DNA from: Bacteroidales bacterium UBA5507
GTDB lineage: Bacteria; Bacteroidota; Bacteroidia; Bacteroidales; Lentimicrobiaceae
Assembly (NCBI GenBank): GCA_002426195.1
Contig: DIOT01000056.1
Location: 1-64,000 of the forward strand
Direction: 5' to 3'
Length of the DNA: 64,000 bases
Made by a program: the position numbers and the translations under genes
In this document: positions 27,214 to 37,430 of the stretch, one piece after another
Numbering within the stretch: the stretch's first letter is position 1
Layout: each line of letters begins with the position of its first letter
The notes under the pieces: model-generated
Told to the model about the DNA's origin: nothing
The model's input: the letters and a program-made list of their open reading frames with translations, nothing else
Databases searched by the model: none

Positions 27214-30138
27214 CTAGTGTTTAATAGCTTTTAGAGTTTTTACTTCTGAACCATTATCAAGTCGGATGAGGTATGCTCCACTTGGACTAGTGCTTAGGTC
27301 CATCAGGCCTTTATTGTCTTGCGTGACTTTAATTGCTTTAATCAATCTGCCTGACATATCATATGCTTCAATTTTAGCTTGCTCGCATTGTTTTCCGAAG
27401 CTTACAGAGAATTTGCCATCTACTGAAGGATTAGGATATACCCTGATTTCCTTTGGAACATCAATTGTAATCTCTTCCTTCTCATCCACTTCAATTCCGT
27501 CTATGACTTTGTATCTGACAACATTTACTGTAATTGTCTGAGTGAATGACATGTTAGGATTACCATTGTCGGTAACTCTTACTTTTAAATAGAATTTTGG
27601 ATTATTGTATATGTTAATAGCCGACCTTGTTTTTACTTTGATCACACCGGTTGTGCTGCCTAGTGAGAAAGCATTTCCGGTATTACCAGATACAATTGTA
27701 TAGGTTAACGTTTGTCCCTGATTCGGATCTGTACCAACCAGTTTGCCAACAAAAGTTCCATAAGGAGATAGATGTCTTACAGAAAATGTTTTAGCTGGTA
27801 AATATGGAGGCTGATTAGATGAAGCATTTACCTTTATAGTCATGGTTGCCTGAGCTGACTTAATTGGATTCCCGTTATCAGTAACTTTCACAACAACACT
27901 GAAAGTCTGTACAGGAAGAGTCTTGGCTACTGTTATGTTTCCATTTGATGAGTTCAGAGCAAATACTCCATTGTAGTTGCCACTAACAATGCTGTAGCTG
28001 AGTGTTTGACCGGCGTCTGGGTCGCTGGCTACAACTCTGCCAATAAAGGTTCCCACTGACATTCCCTGATATGCATTAAATGTTTGATTTGCAATAACAG
28101 GCGAATTGTTTGTGCTTGAACTTGTAACTGTGACAGTTACGGTAGCTTGAGCCGTTTTTATGGGATTTCCGTTATCGGTGACCTTAACGACAATACTAAA
28201 TGTTTGTGCCGGTAAAGGTTTGGCAACTGTAAGATTACCAGTTGAACTATTAAGTGCGAATACTGAATTAGTATTACCTGACACAATACTAAAGCTGAGT
28301 GTTTGACCCTGATCGGGATCAGAGGCTACGATTTTCCCAACTAAAGTACCAGTTCCTGCACTTTGCGATACAGTAAATGATTGATTATTAATTACAGGTG
28401 ATTGGTTAGTTGGAGACGCTGTAACATTAATTGTTACTGTAGCCTGAGCTGACATTGCGGGATTGCCATTATCAGTTACTTTTACTACCAGACTGAAATT
28501 CTGAGCAGGTAGAGCCTGAGCTACAGTAATTTTGCCATTTGTTGAACCTATAGCAAATACAGAATTTGTGTTGCCAGATACAATTGAATATGTAAGTGCC
28601 TGTCCTGCATCCGGATCGGAAGCCGAAACTGTGCCAACGACTGTACCAACAGCTGCAGATTGGGCGACAGTAAATGACTGATTGCCGATTTGTGGAGCAT
28701 TGTTTACTGGATTACCTCCACCACTACCATTTTCGTGGATACCTGCATCAGGAGCCCCTCCCTGTGGAACAGAGCCCCCAAAATAATCTCTGTCGAGACT
28801 TACATTAGCTCCTTTATTGATCGCAACTGAACCTGACTGAATTTTGAAGTCACCAGAAGTTGGACTAGTAAATTGCGGGTTTCCTACGACTGAAGCTGCA
28901 TCGTTACCTGATGAATTCCTCCATGCTGATAATGTAGAATGACCGTTAATAAACCCTGATTGCTCCTGGTTGAAAACGTTATTATTTGAATTTATACTGC
29001 CACTTGTGTTGATAGCTTTTCCTCCTGAAGTAACATTGAATATATTATTTCTAAGTGTTACTGAAGTATTGGAATTAGAAGAGACTGCAACATTCATGTT
29101 ATTGTAGAATACATTGTTACGAGCATTAAGCGCGTAACCGTTCATCACATTGACAGCGCTTTTATTTTGCGAGAAAATGTTGTAGTAGGCATCTAGTAAG
29201 TTAGCATAGGAGTAAATTCCATAGTTACTATTCTTTATTTCATTATATCTAACAGTGACGGCTTTAGTAGTAGGGTGTAGATATATGGCACTAACGGTCT
29301 TGTTTGCATTACCAATTAAAACGTTATTTTCGAGAATACCTGTATAATTGTTACCAAACACAATGAGGCAAAACTTATTACCCATAGATGAGTGGTCAAT
29401 AATATTATCGTGAATATAGAATGAATGATTGTTAGTAGATCCGATTTGAATACCATCACCTGCCGAGTAACTCTGGTCGGTATTTACCAGGTATTTCATA
29501 TTAACGTCATAAATGTGACAGAATCCTATTTCAATAGTTGAAGCATCTTTCACATAAATACCATCATCACCTGTATCATGGATAGTCGAATTCATAATTT
29601 TGTTGCCTGATGCATTAGTGATTACTCTAATACCCCATTCAGCTTTATGAATCAAACAGTTGTCGATTAAGTTATTGGCACTATTTGTACCACTGATATA
29701 AATACATGACGTCCAGGAACCTGAAGCAGTAATTTCCAAATCTTTAACAATTATATTTGAGGAGGAGGAAATATTTAGAATGTAGCTGCCATTACCTGAT
29801 GCAACGATTCTTGCTCTTCCTGATCCATAGGAACCAAGTGTAATATTTGATTTAGAATTAAGGGCAATTCCAGTTGTGTTAAAGGTAGTACCACCTTTTT
29901 GAAGATAAGTATTTCCGTTCGTAAAGGTTACTTTTGTCCAGGAATTATATGGATTCTCAATTGAACCATTTTGATTTGAAGAATTATTTGTAGGGTCAAT
30001 ATAGATAGTTGCGCCAAAGAGTGTGGCTGAGAAGAATGTTAATACTAATATAATAGCGACACTTAATGTCTTAAGAAGACTTCGATTTTTTAAGTGGTTG
30101 AATTGTAGGTTGTTAGTTGTTAACTTAGTTTCATTCAT
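27214..30138 (-). CDS. Secreted beta-helix/cadherin-repeat protein with T9SS domain (paralog)
   Basis: The 974-residue protein is built like its downstream neighbour: signal peptide (ATLFGA), beta-helix head (about 45-460), cadherin-like repeats and a T9SS sorting domain (VYPNPSVDGKFSV, later GAYLIRL). Here there are four repeats (QSFTVAQSAAVGTVVG, QSFTVSQSAGTGTLVG, QTFNAYQGMSVGTFIG, KTFSVRHLSPYGTFVG). The two heads share long stretches such as NGSI..PY.SW and SYSAGD.IQIGSTNNH, so they arose by duplication. The acidic ASDPDAGQTLSYSIVSGN motif suggests calcium-stiffened rods. I see no catalytic site that would prove lyase activity. Confidence 0.87.
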   Translation of the reverse strand: MNETKLTTNNLQFNHLKNRSLLKTLSVAIILVLTFFSATLFGATIYIDPTNNSSNQNGSIENPYNSWTKVTFTNGNTYLQKGGTTFNTTGIALNSKSNITLGSYGSGRARIVASGNGSYILNISSSSNIIVKDLEITASGSWTSCIYISGTNSANNLIDNCLIHKAEWGIRVITNASGNKIMNSTIHDTGDDGIYVKDASTIEIGFCHIYDVNMKYLVNTDQSYSAGDGIQIGSTNNHSFYIHDNIIDHSSMGNKFCLIVFGNNYTGILENNVLIGNANKTVSAIYLHPTTKAVTVRYNEIKNSNYGIYSYANLLDAYYNIFSQNKSAVNVMNGYALNARNNVFYNNMNVAVSSNSNTSVTLRNNIFNVTSGGKAINTSGSINSNNNVFNQEQSGFINGHSTLSAWRNSSGNDAASVVGNPQFTSPTSGDFKIQSGSVAINKGANVSLDRDYFGGSVPQGGAPDAGIHENGSGGGNPVNNAPQIGNQSFTVAQSAAVGTVVGTVSASDPDAGQALTYSIVSGNTNSVFAIGSTNGKITVAQALPAQNFSLVVKVTDNGNPAMSAQATVTINVTASPTNQSPVINNQSFTVSQSAGTGTLVGKIVASDPDQGQTLSFSIVSGNTNSVFALNSSTGNLTVAKPLPAQTFSIVVKVTDNGNPIKTAQATVTVTVTSSSTNNSPVIANQTFNAYQGMSVGTFIGRVVASDPDAGQTLSYSIVSGNYNGVFALNSSNGNITVAKTLPVQTFSVVVKVTDNGNPIKSAQATMTIKVNASSNQPPYLPAKTFSVRHLSPYGTFVGKLVGTDPNQGQTLTYTIVSGNTGNAFSLGSTTGVIKVKTRSAINIYNNPKFYLKVRVTDNGNPNMSFTQTITVNVVRYKVIDGIEVDEKEEITIDVPKEIRVYPNPSVDGKFSVSFGKQCEQAKIEAYDMSGRLIKAIKVTQDNKGLMDLSTSPSGAYLIRLDNGSEVKTLKAIKH

Positions 30139-30541
30139 AATAGTTGCATTTTAGGTTTGCAATCTATTGAATGAAAAATAATGCCACTAGTCAGAAATAT
30201 GATTTTAAGGGCTTCCTGAGATGTGCTTTTGATTTATCTAAAGTATTGTATGATAGTGCTTTATACTTTTTTACGACTTTTTAACATTGCCTGTTTTGCT
30301 CATACAGATTTATGAAAATCGCATAGAAATCAGCCCCGCATTGGGGAAAATATCTACATTACTATTATGATAAAAATGAAAAAAGTGCCAAAGATTAAGA
30401 TACTTAATTTCTGGCACTTGAAATCGTTATAATTAAATGTTATGTGAACCTATGCTAAGGATACATTATTATAATTATAATTTTTGGCAGGAATGAGGGT
30501 TTCCTTGAATAACCAAAAGCTCCATAGTCGTAGCAGTACTA
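30139..30541. other. Intergenic stretch between cadherin gene and polysaccharide locus
   Basis: The 403 bp hold the strong minus-strand terminator at 30378-30419 and a small CCCC/GGGG hairpin near 30334-30346. No exact TAnnTTTG for the cadherin gene could be found upstream of 30138. No open frame of note is seen on either strand. About 120 nt between the wzc stop and the terminator would be 3' untranslated message. Confidence 0.6.
30378..30419 (-). terminator. Terminator of the exopolysaccharide operon
   Basis: On the minus strand AAGTGCCA and TGGCACTT form the base of a stem that continues inward through ATTAAG/CTTAAT, about 17 bp with one mismatch, and runs into TTTTTTCATTTTT. It ends the long minus-strand polysaccharide cluster. 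Confidence 0.85.
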
Positions 30542-32995
30542 TTAATTGGAAGAATAGGTTTTTGCAGATTTTTTCTTCTTGAATACTTTCATTCCACTCT
30601 TGCCATTCTCAGAATAATAAGAGTACTCATAGCCATAATCGTAAGCCATACCACGAGCTTTAACATCATTTAGTATAATACTTACATTTGGAATTTTCTT
30701 TTGCAGGATATGCTGAATATTGTTTTTGAAGGCCTCTTTGTGAGTGAATCCCTGTCGAACTACATACAAAGTCACATCGGCAAATCTGGTCATTAGGTAA
30801 GCATCTGATACTACACCAACCGGAGGTGAATCAACTATTATGAAGTCATACATATTTTTCAACTCGTTTATCACTTCTTCAGTTCTTTCAGATGCGATCA
30901 GTTCCAAGGGATTAGGCGGAATAGGTCCTGCTGAAATATAATCGAGATTTTCAACTTGCGTTGGTTGTATTACATCCTCGATAGTGGCTTGATTAATAAG
31001 AACAGTGCTCATTCCAACCTTGTTAGACAGATTAAGGTCTCTATAAATCTTTGGCCTTCGAAGGTCAAATCCTATAAGTAGAGTTTTTTTTCCAAAGAGC
31101 GCAAATACAGAAGCAAGATTCTGTGCAACAAACGATTTACCTTCTCCACTATACGAGGAAGTAAGCAGTATCACCTGTTTCTCCTTACCTCGAGAATAGA
31201 ATTGCAGGTTTGTTCGAATACTTCTGAAAGATTCAGAGATTGGTGAATTTGACGCAGCTGTTATTACGAGCTTATTCTTGCCTTCATTATGGAATACATG
31301 CCCAATTATTGGTACTTCGCTTATTGCCTCCAGTTCCTTCTTATTACTTATTTTCATGTTTAGGAATTCGCTAACCATTATAACTATAAAAGGAATCAAC
31401 AATCCGCCTATAGATGCAATTATAAAATTGAGAGACCTTTTGGGATAAATCACAGCGGTAGTTATGTTTCGTGCCTGATCGACCACTTCATAATCAGGTG
31501 CATTTGAAGCTCTGGCAATTTGTGCTTCTGATCTTTTCTGCAAAAGGAAAGTGTAAATGGCATCATTAAGCTTGAATTTTCTCTCAATTCCGAATAGTTG
31601 TCGTTCTGTAGAAGGAAGTCGCGACATTTGAGAGTTGATTCTGGCAACACGGTTATTTATATCTTGCAATGCTATTTCGGTTGTTGTAGCATTGTTCAGG
31701 ATGTTTTCTCTTATGGTGCTCTTTAAACTGTTAATCTGAATTTCCAGATTATTTAGAAACAGATTTTTAGTATTACCCCGTTTCAGTAAATTTGCTCTTT
31801 CAGTATTTAATGAAATCAGTTCAATAATTAGCTGGTTAAGTATAGGGTCCTGTACACCCATAGATGATGGTGCAATAAGATCCGACATATCATTGTTTCT
31901 ATCGAAATATTCCTTTATATAGTCGTAATATTTTTTTTGCACCATTAAGACAGCTCTCTGATTTTCAAGTTCACTCATTTTTTCAAAGGATTTCTGACCT
32001 TGAAAGCTTAAATCCATAACCTGATTAGATGTTCTGAAATTCTGCAGTTTGCTTTCGGCTATTGTGAGTGAATCGGATACTTCACTAATCTGACTATCAA
32101 TAAACTTTACAGTATTAATCGCTATCCGATTTTTCTTTTCAAGATTTCTGTCGAGATATGAATTAGAAAGAGTGTTTAAGAAATCACTTATCTTGAATCG
32201 ATTATCACCCTTCATCGTAATTACAACAAGTGATGATGTTTTTGAAGTATTGACGGCTTCGAGATTTGATTGAAATTGGAGTGTTAAGAGGTTAACATTG
32301 TTGAATTTGAAATAAAGCTTTTCATTCTTCCAGGAAGACAGGTCTTTCGTATTCAGGTGGATCTTGAAATTATAGTTATCACCTTTTATTTCATCCTCAA
32401 AATTGTATATTCCATTAATTGAAATCCGTTCAGCAACTTTAACAACATTGTCTTCCAGATAACTATACATTAGGACTTTCTCACCTTTAGTTTCAACTTT
32501 CACTTTTTTATTGTCCAATATTGTAAAGTAAATAGGCAAATCAATTGGTTGTAAGTTAGACTTGTCAATGCTTATTTTAATTGGAGGCTCCAGATAAATC
32601 TCTTCATCAGCTCTTAGAAATTTGAAATCCAATGTTTCACCGAAAATATATTTCTCTCTGTGTACACTTGTTTCCAGATTAAGTTGCAATATTGCGTCGT
32701 TAATTAATGAAAAGGAATGCAGTATCCCAATTTCATTTTCAATGTTCTGGTTGGCAGCAAACAATCCAAACCCCTGCATAATATTTTCTCCCGAGAGAAA
32801 CGAATTTTTTTCTTGTTCTTTCAGCAGAAGGGTAGTTGAGTTTTTATATATTGTTGTGGCCATCTTATTAAATAGAAAGGCTGTAACTACCGCAAAAACA
32901 AAAGAAATGATGAACCACTTTTTGTGCTTGTATAATGTGTAAAACAGCTCTTTATAGTCTGTTTTCTGATTTATTATTTCCGAGGACTTTTTCAC
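30542..32995 (-). CDS. Wzc-type polysaccharide copolymerase and tyrosine autokinase
   Basis: The 817-residue protein spans the inner membrane with two helices (about 32-52 and 515-535) around a long periplasmic coiled-coil part, as in Wzz/GumC proteins. The cytoplasmic C-terminus is a BY-kinase: Walker A SSYSGEGKS (about 613-621), Walker A' LLIGFDLRRPK, and Walker B FIIVDSPPVG. A tyrosine cluster (YDYGYEYSYY) near the end is the autophosphorylation site typical of Wzc. It controls chain length and export together with Wza, whose gene lies 2 bp upstream. Phosphorylation state probably regulates polymer length. Confidence 0.93.
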   Translation of the reverse strand: MKKSSEIINQKTDYKELFYTLYKHKKWFIISFVFAVVTAFLFNKMATTIYKNSTTLLLKEQEKNSFLSGENIMQGFGLFAANQNIENEIGILHSFSLINDAILQLNLETSVHREKYIFGETLDFKFLRADEEIYLEPPIKISIDKSNLQPIDLPIYFTILDNKKVKVETKGEKVLMYSYLEDNVVKVAERISINGIYNFEDEIKGDNYNFKIHLNTKDLSSWKNEKLYFKFNNVNLLTLQFQSNLEAVNTSKTSSLVVITMKGDNRFKISDFLNTLSNSYLDRNLEKKNRIAINTVKFIDSQISEVSDSLTIAESKLQNFRTSNQVMDLSFQGQKSFEKMSELENQRAVLMVQKKYYDYIKEYFDRNNDMSDLIAPSSMGVQDPILNQLIIELISLNTERANLLKRGNTKNLFLNNLEIQINSLKSTIRENILNNATTTEIALQDINNRVARINSQMSRLPSTERQLFGIERKFKLNDAIYTFLLQKRSEAQIARASNAPDYEVVDQARNITTAVIYPKRSLNFIIASIGGLLIPFIVIMVSEFLNMKISNKKELEAISEVPIIGHVFHNEGKNKLVITAASNSPISESFRSIRTNLQFYSRGKEKQVILLTSSYSGEGKSFVAQNLASVFALFGKKTLLIGFDLRRPKIYRDLNLSNKVGMSTVLINQATIEDVIQPTQVENLDYISAGPIPPNPLELIASERTEEVINELKNMYDFIIVDSPPVGVVSDAYLMTRFADVTLYVVRQGFTHKEAFKNNIQHILQKKIPNVSIILNDVKARGMAYDYGYEYSYYSENGKSGMKVFKKKKSAKTYSSN

Positions 32996-32997
32996 TT

Positions 32998-33768
32998 TTA
33001 TTTAAAGAAGTATAGAATTGTTACAAGTGTAGTTATTGATGCAAGGAAAGTTGAGTATGTAAATGTTCTCAAGTTCCTGAATTTTGTGTTTATAGGTTCA
33101 ACAATCACAATATCATTAGGTTGCAAATAGAAGTACTCGGTTTCAATAACTTTTTTATCAGTTAGATCAATAGAGTGATACTTTATCTGGTCACCATATT
33201 CTCTTATTAATGTTACTTTACTTTTGTCGCCAAAGTCGGTGATGCCTCCTGCAAATCCCAATGCCTGGAAGATATTGATCTGTTCCTTAAAGTAAGGGAA
33301 TTCTCCCTGTGCTCTAACTTCGCCAAGTACCGTGATATTTGAATTAACAAACTTGATCTGTATGGATGTATTACTCAAATATTGACTTAGCTCTTCTTCG
33401 ATAATCTCTTTAGCTTCTTTGAGAGTCTTGTTATTGACATTTATTTCACCTACAAACGGGAAATCTATCTTGCCGTTTTCGTTAACTGTATAACTGATAA
33501 GGTTGATGTCGAACCCCGGTCCGTTTAATGCAGTCTCGTTGCTAAATATTCTTGCTGTTTCGGCATCAATACTCAACACTTTAATATACAGATTATCGAA
33601 TGGTTGAATTCTTTTAATAGGTCTAACATGGTTATAGGCCGACTTTAGTTGTGTTGTTGTTTCGTTCTGAACAAACTTTAATTTCTCCTGAGGAACACAC
33701 GAAAAAAGTAGAAAAGAGACTGCAAATAGCATTGCTGATCTCTTAATTAATCTATGAAGTTTATTCAT
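32998..33768 (-). CDS. Wza-type polysaccharide export lipoprotein
   Basis: The 256-residue outer membrane protein carries a lipobox (LFSC, Cys 24), a poly-export domain (PFDNLYIKVLS to GKIDFPFVGEINV...LKEAKEIIEEEL) and an SLBB domain (ITVLGEVRAQGEFPY...LGFAGGITDFGDKSKVTLIR). A hydrophobic C-terminal helix (TFLASITTLVTILYFF) matches the Wza helix that forms the pore in the outer membrane. It forms the secretion channel with the Wzc-like protein. Confidence 0.92.
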   Translation of the reverse strand: MNKLHRLIKRSAMLFAVSFLLFSCVPQEKLKFVQNETTTQLKSAYNHVRPIKRIQPFDNLYIKVLSIDAETARIFSNETALNGPGFDINLISYTVNENGKIDFPFVGEINVNNKTLKEAKEIIEEELSQYLSNTSIQIKFVNSNITVLGEVRAQGEFPYFKEQINIFQALGFAGGITDFGDKSKVTLIREYGDQIKYHSIDLTDKKVIETEYFYLQPNDIVIVEPINTKFRNLRTFTYSTFLASITTLVTILYFFK

Positions 33769-33979
33769 ATAGCTTTGTCTTGTTATGGGTGTTAAAAGGC
33801 TGTAAAAATGTTTATGAATGAAACGTAAGAGGTATAGATTTGTTCAGATTATGTATGCTAAGACTAAACGGTTTTCTGTCAAAGGTTAAACATTGTCTTG
33901 GTATTCAAAGAGATCAGGAGGTAATAGAAAACACTTAAAATATCAGTAACGATTCATAAGCCCAGACTTTATAATAGAA

Positions 33980-35386
33980 CTATTGACCGGAACCTTTTAT
34001 TACAGTTTGAACTGTTTTTGCTAACAGAATGAAATCGAGCTTTAGCGACCATGAGTCTATATATTGTAAATCTAGTCTCATCCATTCGTTGAAAGATATA
34101 CTGTTTCGGTTTGGGGCTATTTGCCATATACAAGTAATACCGGGCCGCATCGATAAACGACGAAGTTGCCATCTTTCATACATATTTACTTCTTTGGGTA
34201 AAGGAGGACGTGGTCCAACAAGCGACATGTCACCATTAAGCACATTAAAGAACTGTGGTATTTCATCAAGCCCTGTCTTTCTTAAAATCCTGCCTATTGA
34301 AGTTACACGCGGATCATGTTTAATCTTAAAAACCGGACCGTCCATCTCATTCATCTTCTCAAGTTTTACTCGCTGCTCCTCAGCATCAATAACCATTGTC
34401 CGGAATTTATAAATATCGAAAGTTCTTCCTCTTAATCCCACTCTCTTTTGTCTGAATATTACAGGTCCTTTTGATGTCATTTTAATCGCTATAGCGATAA
34501 AAATAATCACTGGAGACCAAATAAGAAGAATAAAGAATGATGCCAGCACATCAAATATTATCTTCCATCTGTGAGAAAATTTGTTGTCAGGAGTATTGAT
34601 AAATGAAAGAAAGGGTATTCCTTCAACATATTCCAGCTGTGTAATGGTAGATTGCATATGAAAAAATGAAGATTGCATTCTAAACACTACACCGATTTCT
34701 TCACACAAATAAATAAAATGCCTAATTTCATCCTGTTCTATTTTATTTCTGCAATAAAGAACTTCGTCAATTACTTGTTGTCTGAGAATTGCTTTAAGAT
34801 TCTCAACATCTCTCTCTATTGAGAACCTGCTACTAAAAACCTCTTCTATTATATCACTATCAGAGATAATTGTATGAATATGGTATCCTGATTCTTTCTT
34901 TAGGAGTAATTTTTCAATGAAGTCTATGCAGTTGGCATCAGCTATAACAATTACGTTTTGGACATTGAGACCTTTTCTTAATAATTTCTTATAATATCTT
35001 GAGGAGGAGAGCAGCAGAACACTTATTAAGATGAAATCAAGAATTGCGAATGTTAGAATGACATAATTATTTACCTGGCTTAGATCAAAAGCTACTTGTA
35101 CAAGCGCCAGAAAACCTGTTGCGGTGATTACAAATAGTCCTGTTTCAAAAATGATCGTTAAATCACTTTTGTTTCTTGAGAATCGTGTTAGATTTGTCTG
35201 AACAATACCGACATACCAAAGAGGAACAATAAATAGAGCTATAGTGAGGTATTCGGAGCTATAAATAAGATCTCCTCTGTTGAAGTAATCGGTTATCCTG
35301 AAAGCACTTATAAAAATAAGAAGTGACAATATGGATATGATTATTCCAACAACTCGACCGGTCTGTTTTTCCTTTTCGCCTGTCAT
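33980..35386 (-). CDS. Polyprenyl-phosphate glycosylphosphotransferase (initiating sugar transferase)
   Basis: The 468-residue protein loads the first sugar phosphate onto undecaprenyl phosphate. It has four N-terminal membrane helices, a CoA-binding-like soluble part, a fifth helix (FDVLASFFILLIWSPVIIFIAI) and the catalytic domain with GPVIFRQKRVG, FDIYKFRTM, LRKTGLDEIPQFFNVLNGDMSLVGPRPP and RPGITCIWQ. These are the hallmarks of WcaJ/WbaP. The sugar is most often glucose or galactose, which cannot be told here. It is separated from wza by about 210 bp without clear features. Confidence 0.93.
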   Translation of the reverse strand: MTGEKEKQTGRVVGIIISILSLLIFISAFRITDYFNRGDLIYSSEYLTIALFIVPLWYVGIVQTNLTRFSRNKSDLTIIFETGLFVITATGFLALVQVAFDLSQVNNYVILTFAILDFILISVLLLSSSRYYKKLLRKGLNVQNVIVIADANCIDFIEKLLLKKESGYHIHTIISDSDIIEEVFSSRFSIERDVENLKAILRQQVIDEVLYCRNKIEQDEIRHFIYLCEEIGVVFRMQSSFFHMQSTITQLEYVEGIPFLSFINTPDNKFSHRWKIIFDVLASFFILLIWSPVIIFIAIAIKMTSKGPVIFRQKRVGLRGRTFDIYKFRTMVIDAEEQRVKLEKMNEMDGPVFKIKHDPRVTSIGRILRKTGLDEIPQFFNVLNGDMSLVGPRPPLPKEVNMYERWQLRRLSMRPGITCIWQIAPNRNSISFNEWMRLDLQYIDSWSLKLDFILLAKTVQTVIKGSGQ

Positions 35387-35474
35387 AAGTTTAGTCGGTG
35401 GTAAATAATATAGTTAGTTTTAGAAATCTGAGTTAATATTCAGTTATTTAAGTAACAACACTTACGATGTTATG

Positions 35475-35966
35475 TTAAACCGCTATGAAGTTTTTGGTAA
35501 GGAAGTTTTCAATTGTCTGTAGTAGGCTGTTGGAGGCATGCTCACTTATAGCGGGAGCCGGTCTAAGTAAATGTCTTTCATTAAGTGCTTCAATTAACTC
35601 CTTGTGAGAAAATACACTTTTTACATAACCAAGTTGTCCGAAACTATTTGCTGTCGCTACCTGATGATCATTTCTGTGTTCTTTGTATTTTGCAAGTCGT
35701 GGCATCACAATAATCGGCTTTTGATATTGCATTGCAGAAATAATTGTACCCATTCCCGCATGACCCACAATTAGGTCGGCTTCCATAAATAATTCATTGA
35801 ATTTATCAGCAGGAATAAAATCGAAGTATTTAAAGTTTGCAGGTTTGTAACTAGCATTAGAAATCTGGGCTATTATATCTTTATGGCCGGACAATCGTGA
35901 CCATTCATCAACACTTCTTATCAACCGGTCAAATGGTTCTTGAGTTCCGACAACTACATATATCAT
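35475..35966 (-). CDS. Alg13/PssE-like glycosyltransferase catalytic subunit
   Basis: This 163-residue protein corresponds to the C-terminal half of a GT28-type glycosyltransferase: VVVGTQEPFDRL at the start, ADLIVGHAGMGTIISAMQYQKPIIVMPRL and HRNDHQVATANSF. In Alg13/Alg14 and PssE/PssD pairs this half binds the nucleotide sugar and needs the membrane-bound partner, encoded just upstream with a 4-nt overlap. It probably adds the second sugar to the lipid-linked unit. Confidence 0.88.
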   Translation of the reverse strand: MIYVVVGTQEPFDRLIRSVDEWSRLSGHKDIIAQISNASYKPANFKYFDFIPADKFNELFMEADLIVGHAGMGTIISAMQYQKPIIVMPRLAKYKEHRNDHQVATANSFGQLGYVKSVFSHKELIEALNERHLLRPAPAISEHASNSLLQTIENFLTKNFIAV

Positions 35967-36418
35967 AGTATCACAGTTCCTTTATAAATAGTTTTACCTT
36001 TAGCCAAATGAGGCCATTGCGTTATGTGAAGATCAGCAAAAGGTTTTATAAGACGTCCACTTAATGAGAGCCTTTCAACATTTGCAATACTGTCAATCCA
36101 AATCGTCTTAACACCCTTGAGTTTCCCCCAAAAAACAGCAGCCATACCAGGTGCTGCTCCTGTTGAGATTATAAAATCGGGTTTTTCCTCATCAACTATA
36201 TTTTTAACAGTAAAGGCCATTTTGATGAGTCTAAGCTTATTCCACCTGTTAGCGTCAGGTACCGACCGATACTTGAAACCGGGATCTTTGAACTTATAAT
36301 TTGAGAATGTGGAAACAAAAACGACATCGGCATCTTTAAATGCTTTCTGTGTTCTGAGCAACTGTATCCAGTGCCCTCCGCCTGATGCTACTGCAAGTAT
36401 CTTAAATCTGTTTTGCAT
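35963..36418 (-). CDS. Alg14/PssD-like glycosyltransferase membrane partner
   Basis: The 151-residue protein shows the Alg14 pattern: AVASGGGHWIQLLRT near the N-terminus, DFIISTGAAPGMAAVFWGKLKGVKTIWIDS and a C-terminal GTVIL. It recruits the Alg13-like subunit, encoded immediately downstream (ATGA-type overlap), to the membrane and forms the acceptor site. It overlaps the CapA-like gene by 17 nt. Confidence 0.88.
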   Translation of the reverse strand: MQNRFKILAVASGGGHWIQLLRTQKAFKDADVVFVSTFSNYKFKDPGFKYRSVPDANRWNKLRLIKMAFTVKNIVDEEKPDFIISTGAAPGMAAVFWGKLKGVKTIWIDSIANVERLSLSGRLIKPFADLHITQWPHLAKGKTIYKGTVIL

Positions 36419-37430
36419 TGCCGGTTTTACGGGTTTTAATTACTCTACCTGCAAATGTTTTAATTATCGGATAGTTTAGCTCGTAAAAATGTCTGACCAT
36501 TTCCATCTTCATTAGTATTCTCATTTGCAATGGCTTTTTATCTGAATAGTTATCCGCGCAAAATTCCCACAAGTTTTCCTGGCTTATACCTGTCAGAGAA
36601 ACAACTCTATATTCTTTTTGTTGCGATAGATATAGTTGGGTTTTGCTTTCTTCCAATTGTACTTTAGCAACTAATCCGATTTGTGTTAGGGGTGAAAAAT
36701 TTTGGTCGAACAAGAAATTTCCATGGCTGTAAAATACCCATGTATTCTTAATTTTTTCAACTGGTTGTATAGTATGCGGATGATGCCCAAGTATTACATC
36801 AAACCCTGCATTGGAAAGCTCAATTGCTAGATTTTTCTGTTCTTCGGTAGGTTGAGTGCTGTATTCTTTACCCCAATGAATGCTAATAATCCAATATTCA
36901 TCCTCTTTTTTGTCTCCTGAAAGATCAAGATCTTTTAGTAACTTCTCATAAGAACTTTTAAAGTAAGAACCGTCAAAATAAGAATCGGAAACTAAACTAA
37001 CACCCCATATTTTCAGAGTAAAATCATTCAATATTACTTCAATCGGTTTATTAGTTTCACCAACAACAGTAATTCCATGATCTTTAAGTCGTTTGATACT
37101 GAATGAGGACCTTGAAGTGCCGTGTTGACCGAAATGATTATTTGCAATATTTGCAACTATGGGTATTTCAAGGGATTTTAATAAATTGAATGTTTCAATA
37201 GGAGCAACATAGACAGCTTCATCTATTGATAATTTGTCGAGCTTATTATCTTCTGCAAGCGACGATTCGAAGTTCATGAATAAAACATCACCGTCTGAAA
37301 GTATATCCTTCGTATCTTCACTAATCAACTCCTGGTAACGGTTCTTAAATTTTGTACGAATACCTCTTCCAAAATGATGTACGTTCTCTCCAGTCATATA
37401 ATCGCCAACACTCACAATTCTAAACGACAT
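36402..37430 (-). CDS. CapA-like capsule protein, metallophosphoesterase fold
   Basis: The 342-residue protein belongs to the PGA_cap/CapA group: SVGDYMTGENVHHFGRG at the N-terminus, DVLFMNFESSLA, VANIANNHFGQHG, ISIHWGKEYS, GHHPHTIQPVEKI and FYSHGNFLF. These place metal-binding Asp, Asn and His in a phosphoesterase-like site. Relatives act in poly-gamma-glutamate or capsule synthesis; the exact reaction is not established. No signal peptide is seen, so it is probably cytoplasmic. The frame opens at a TTG, but the ATG at 37430 starts the domain directly. Confidence 0.85.
   Translation of the reverse strand: MSFRIVSVGDYMTGENVHHFGRGIRTKFKNRYQELISEDTKDILSDGDVLFMNFESSLAEDNKLDKLSIDEAVYVAPIETFNLLKSLEIPIVANIANNHFGQHGTSRSSFSIKRLKDHGITVVGETNKPIEVILNDFTLKIWGVSLVSDSYFDGSYFKSSYEKLLKDLDLSGDKKEDEYWIISIHWGKEYSTQPTEEQKNLAIELSNAGFDVILGHHPHTIQPVEKIKNTWVFYSHGNFLFDQNFSPLTQIGLVAKVQLEESKTQLYLSQQKEYRVVSLTGISQENLWEFCADNYSDKKPLQMRILMKMEMVRHFYELNYPIIKTFAGRVIKTRKTGNAKQI

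Noticed and set aside
30334..30346. CCCC-GCATT-GGGG hairpin in the gap before the cadherin gene
   Set aside because: The stem is only four base pairs and no T run follows on either strand.
33769..33979. Promoter search upstream of wza
   Set aside because: The only near match (CAAAGGTTA on plus) has three bases instead of two between the conserved parts, so I do not call a promoter.
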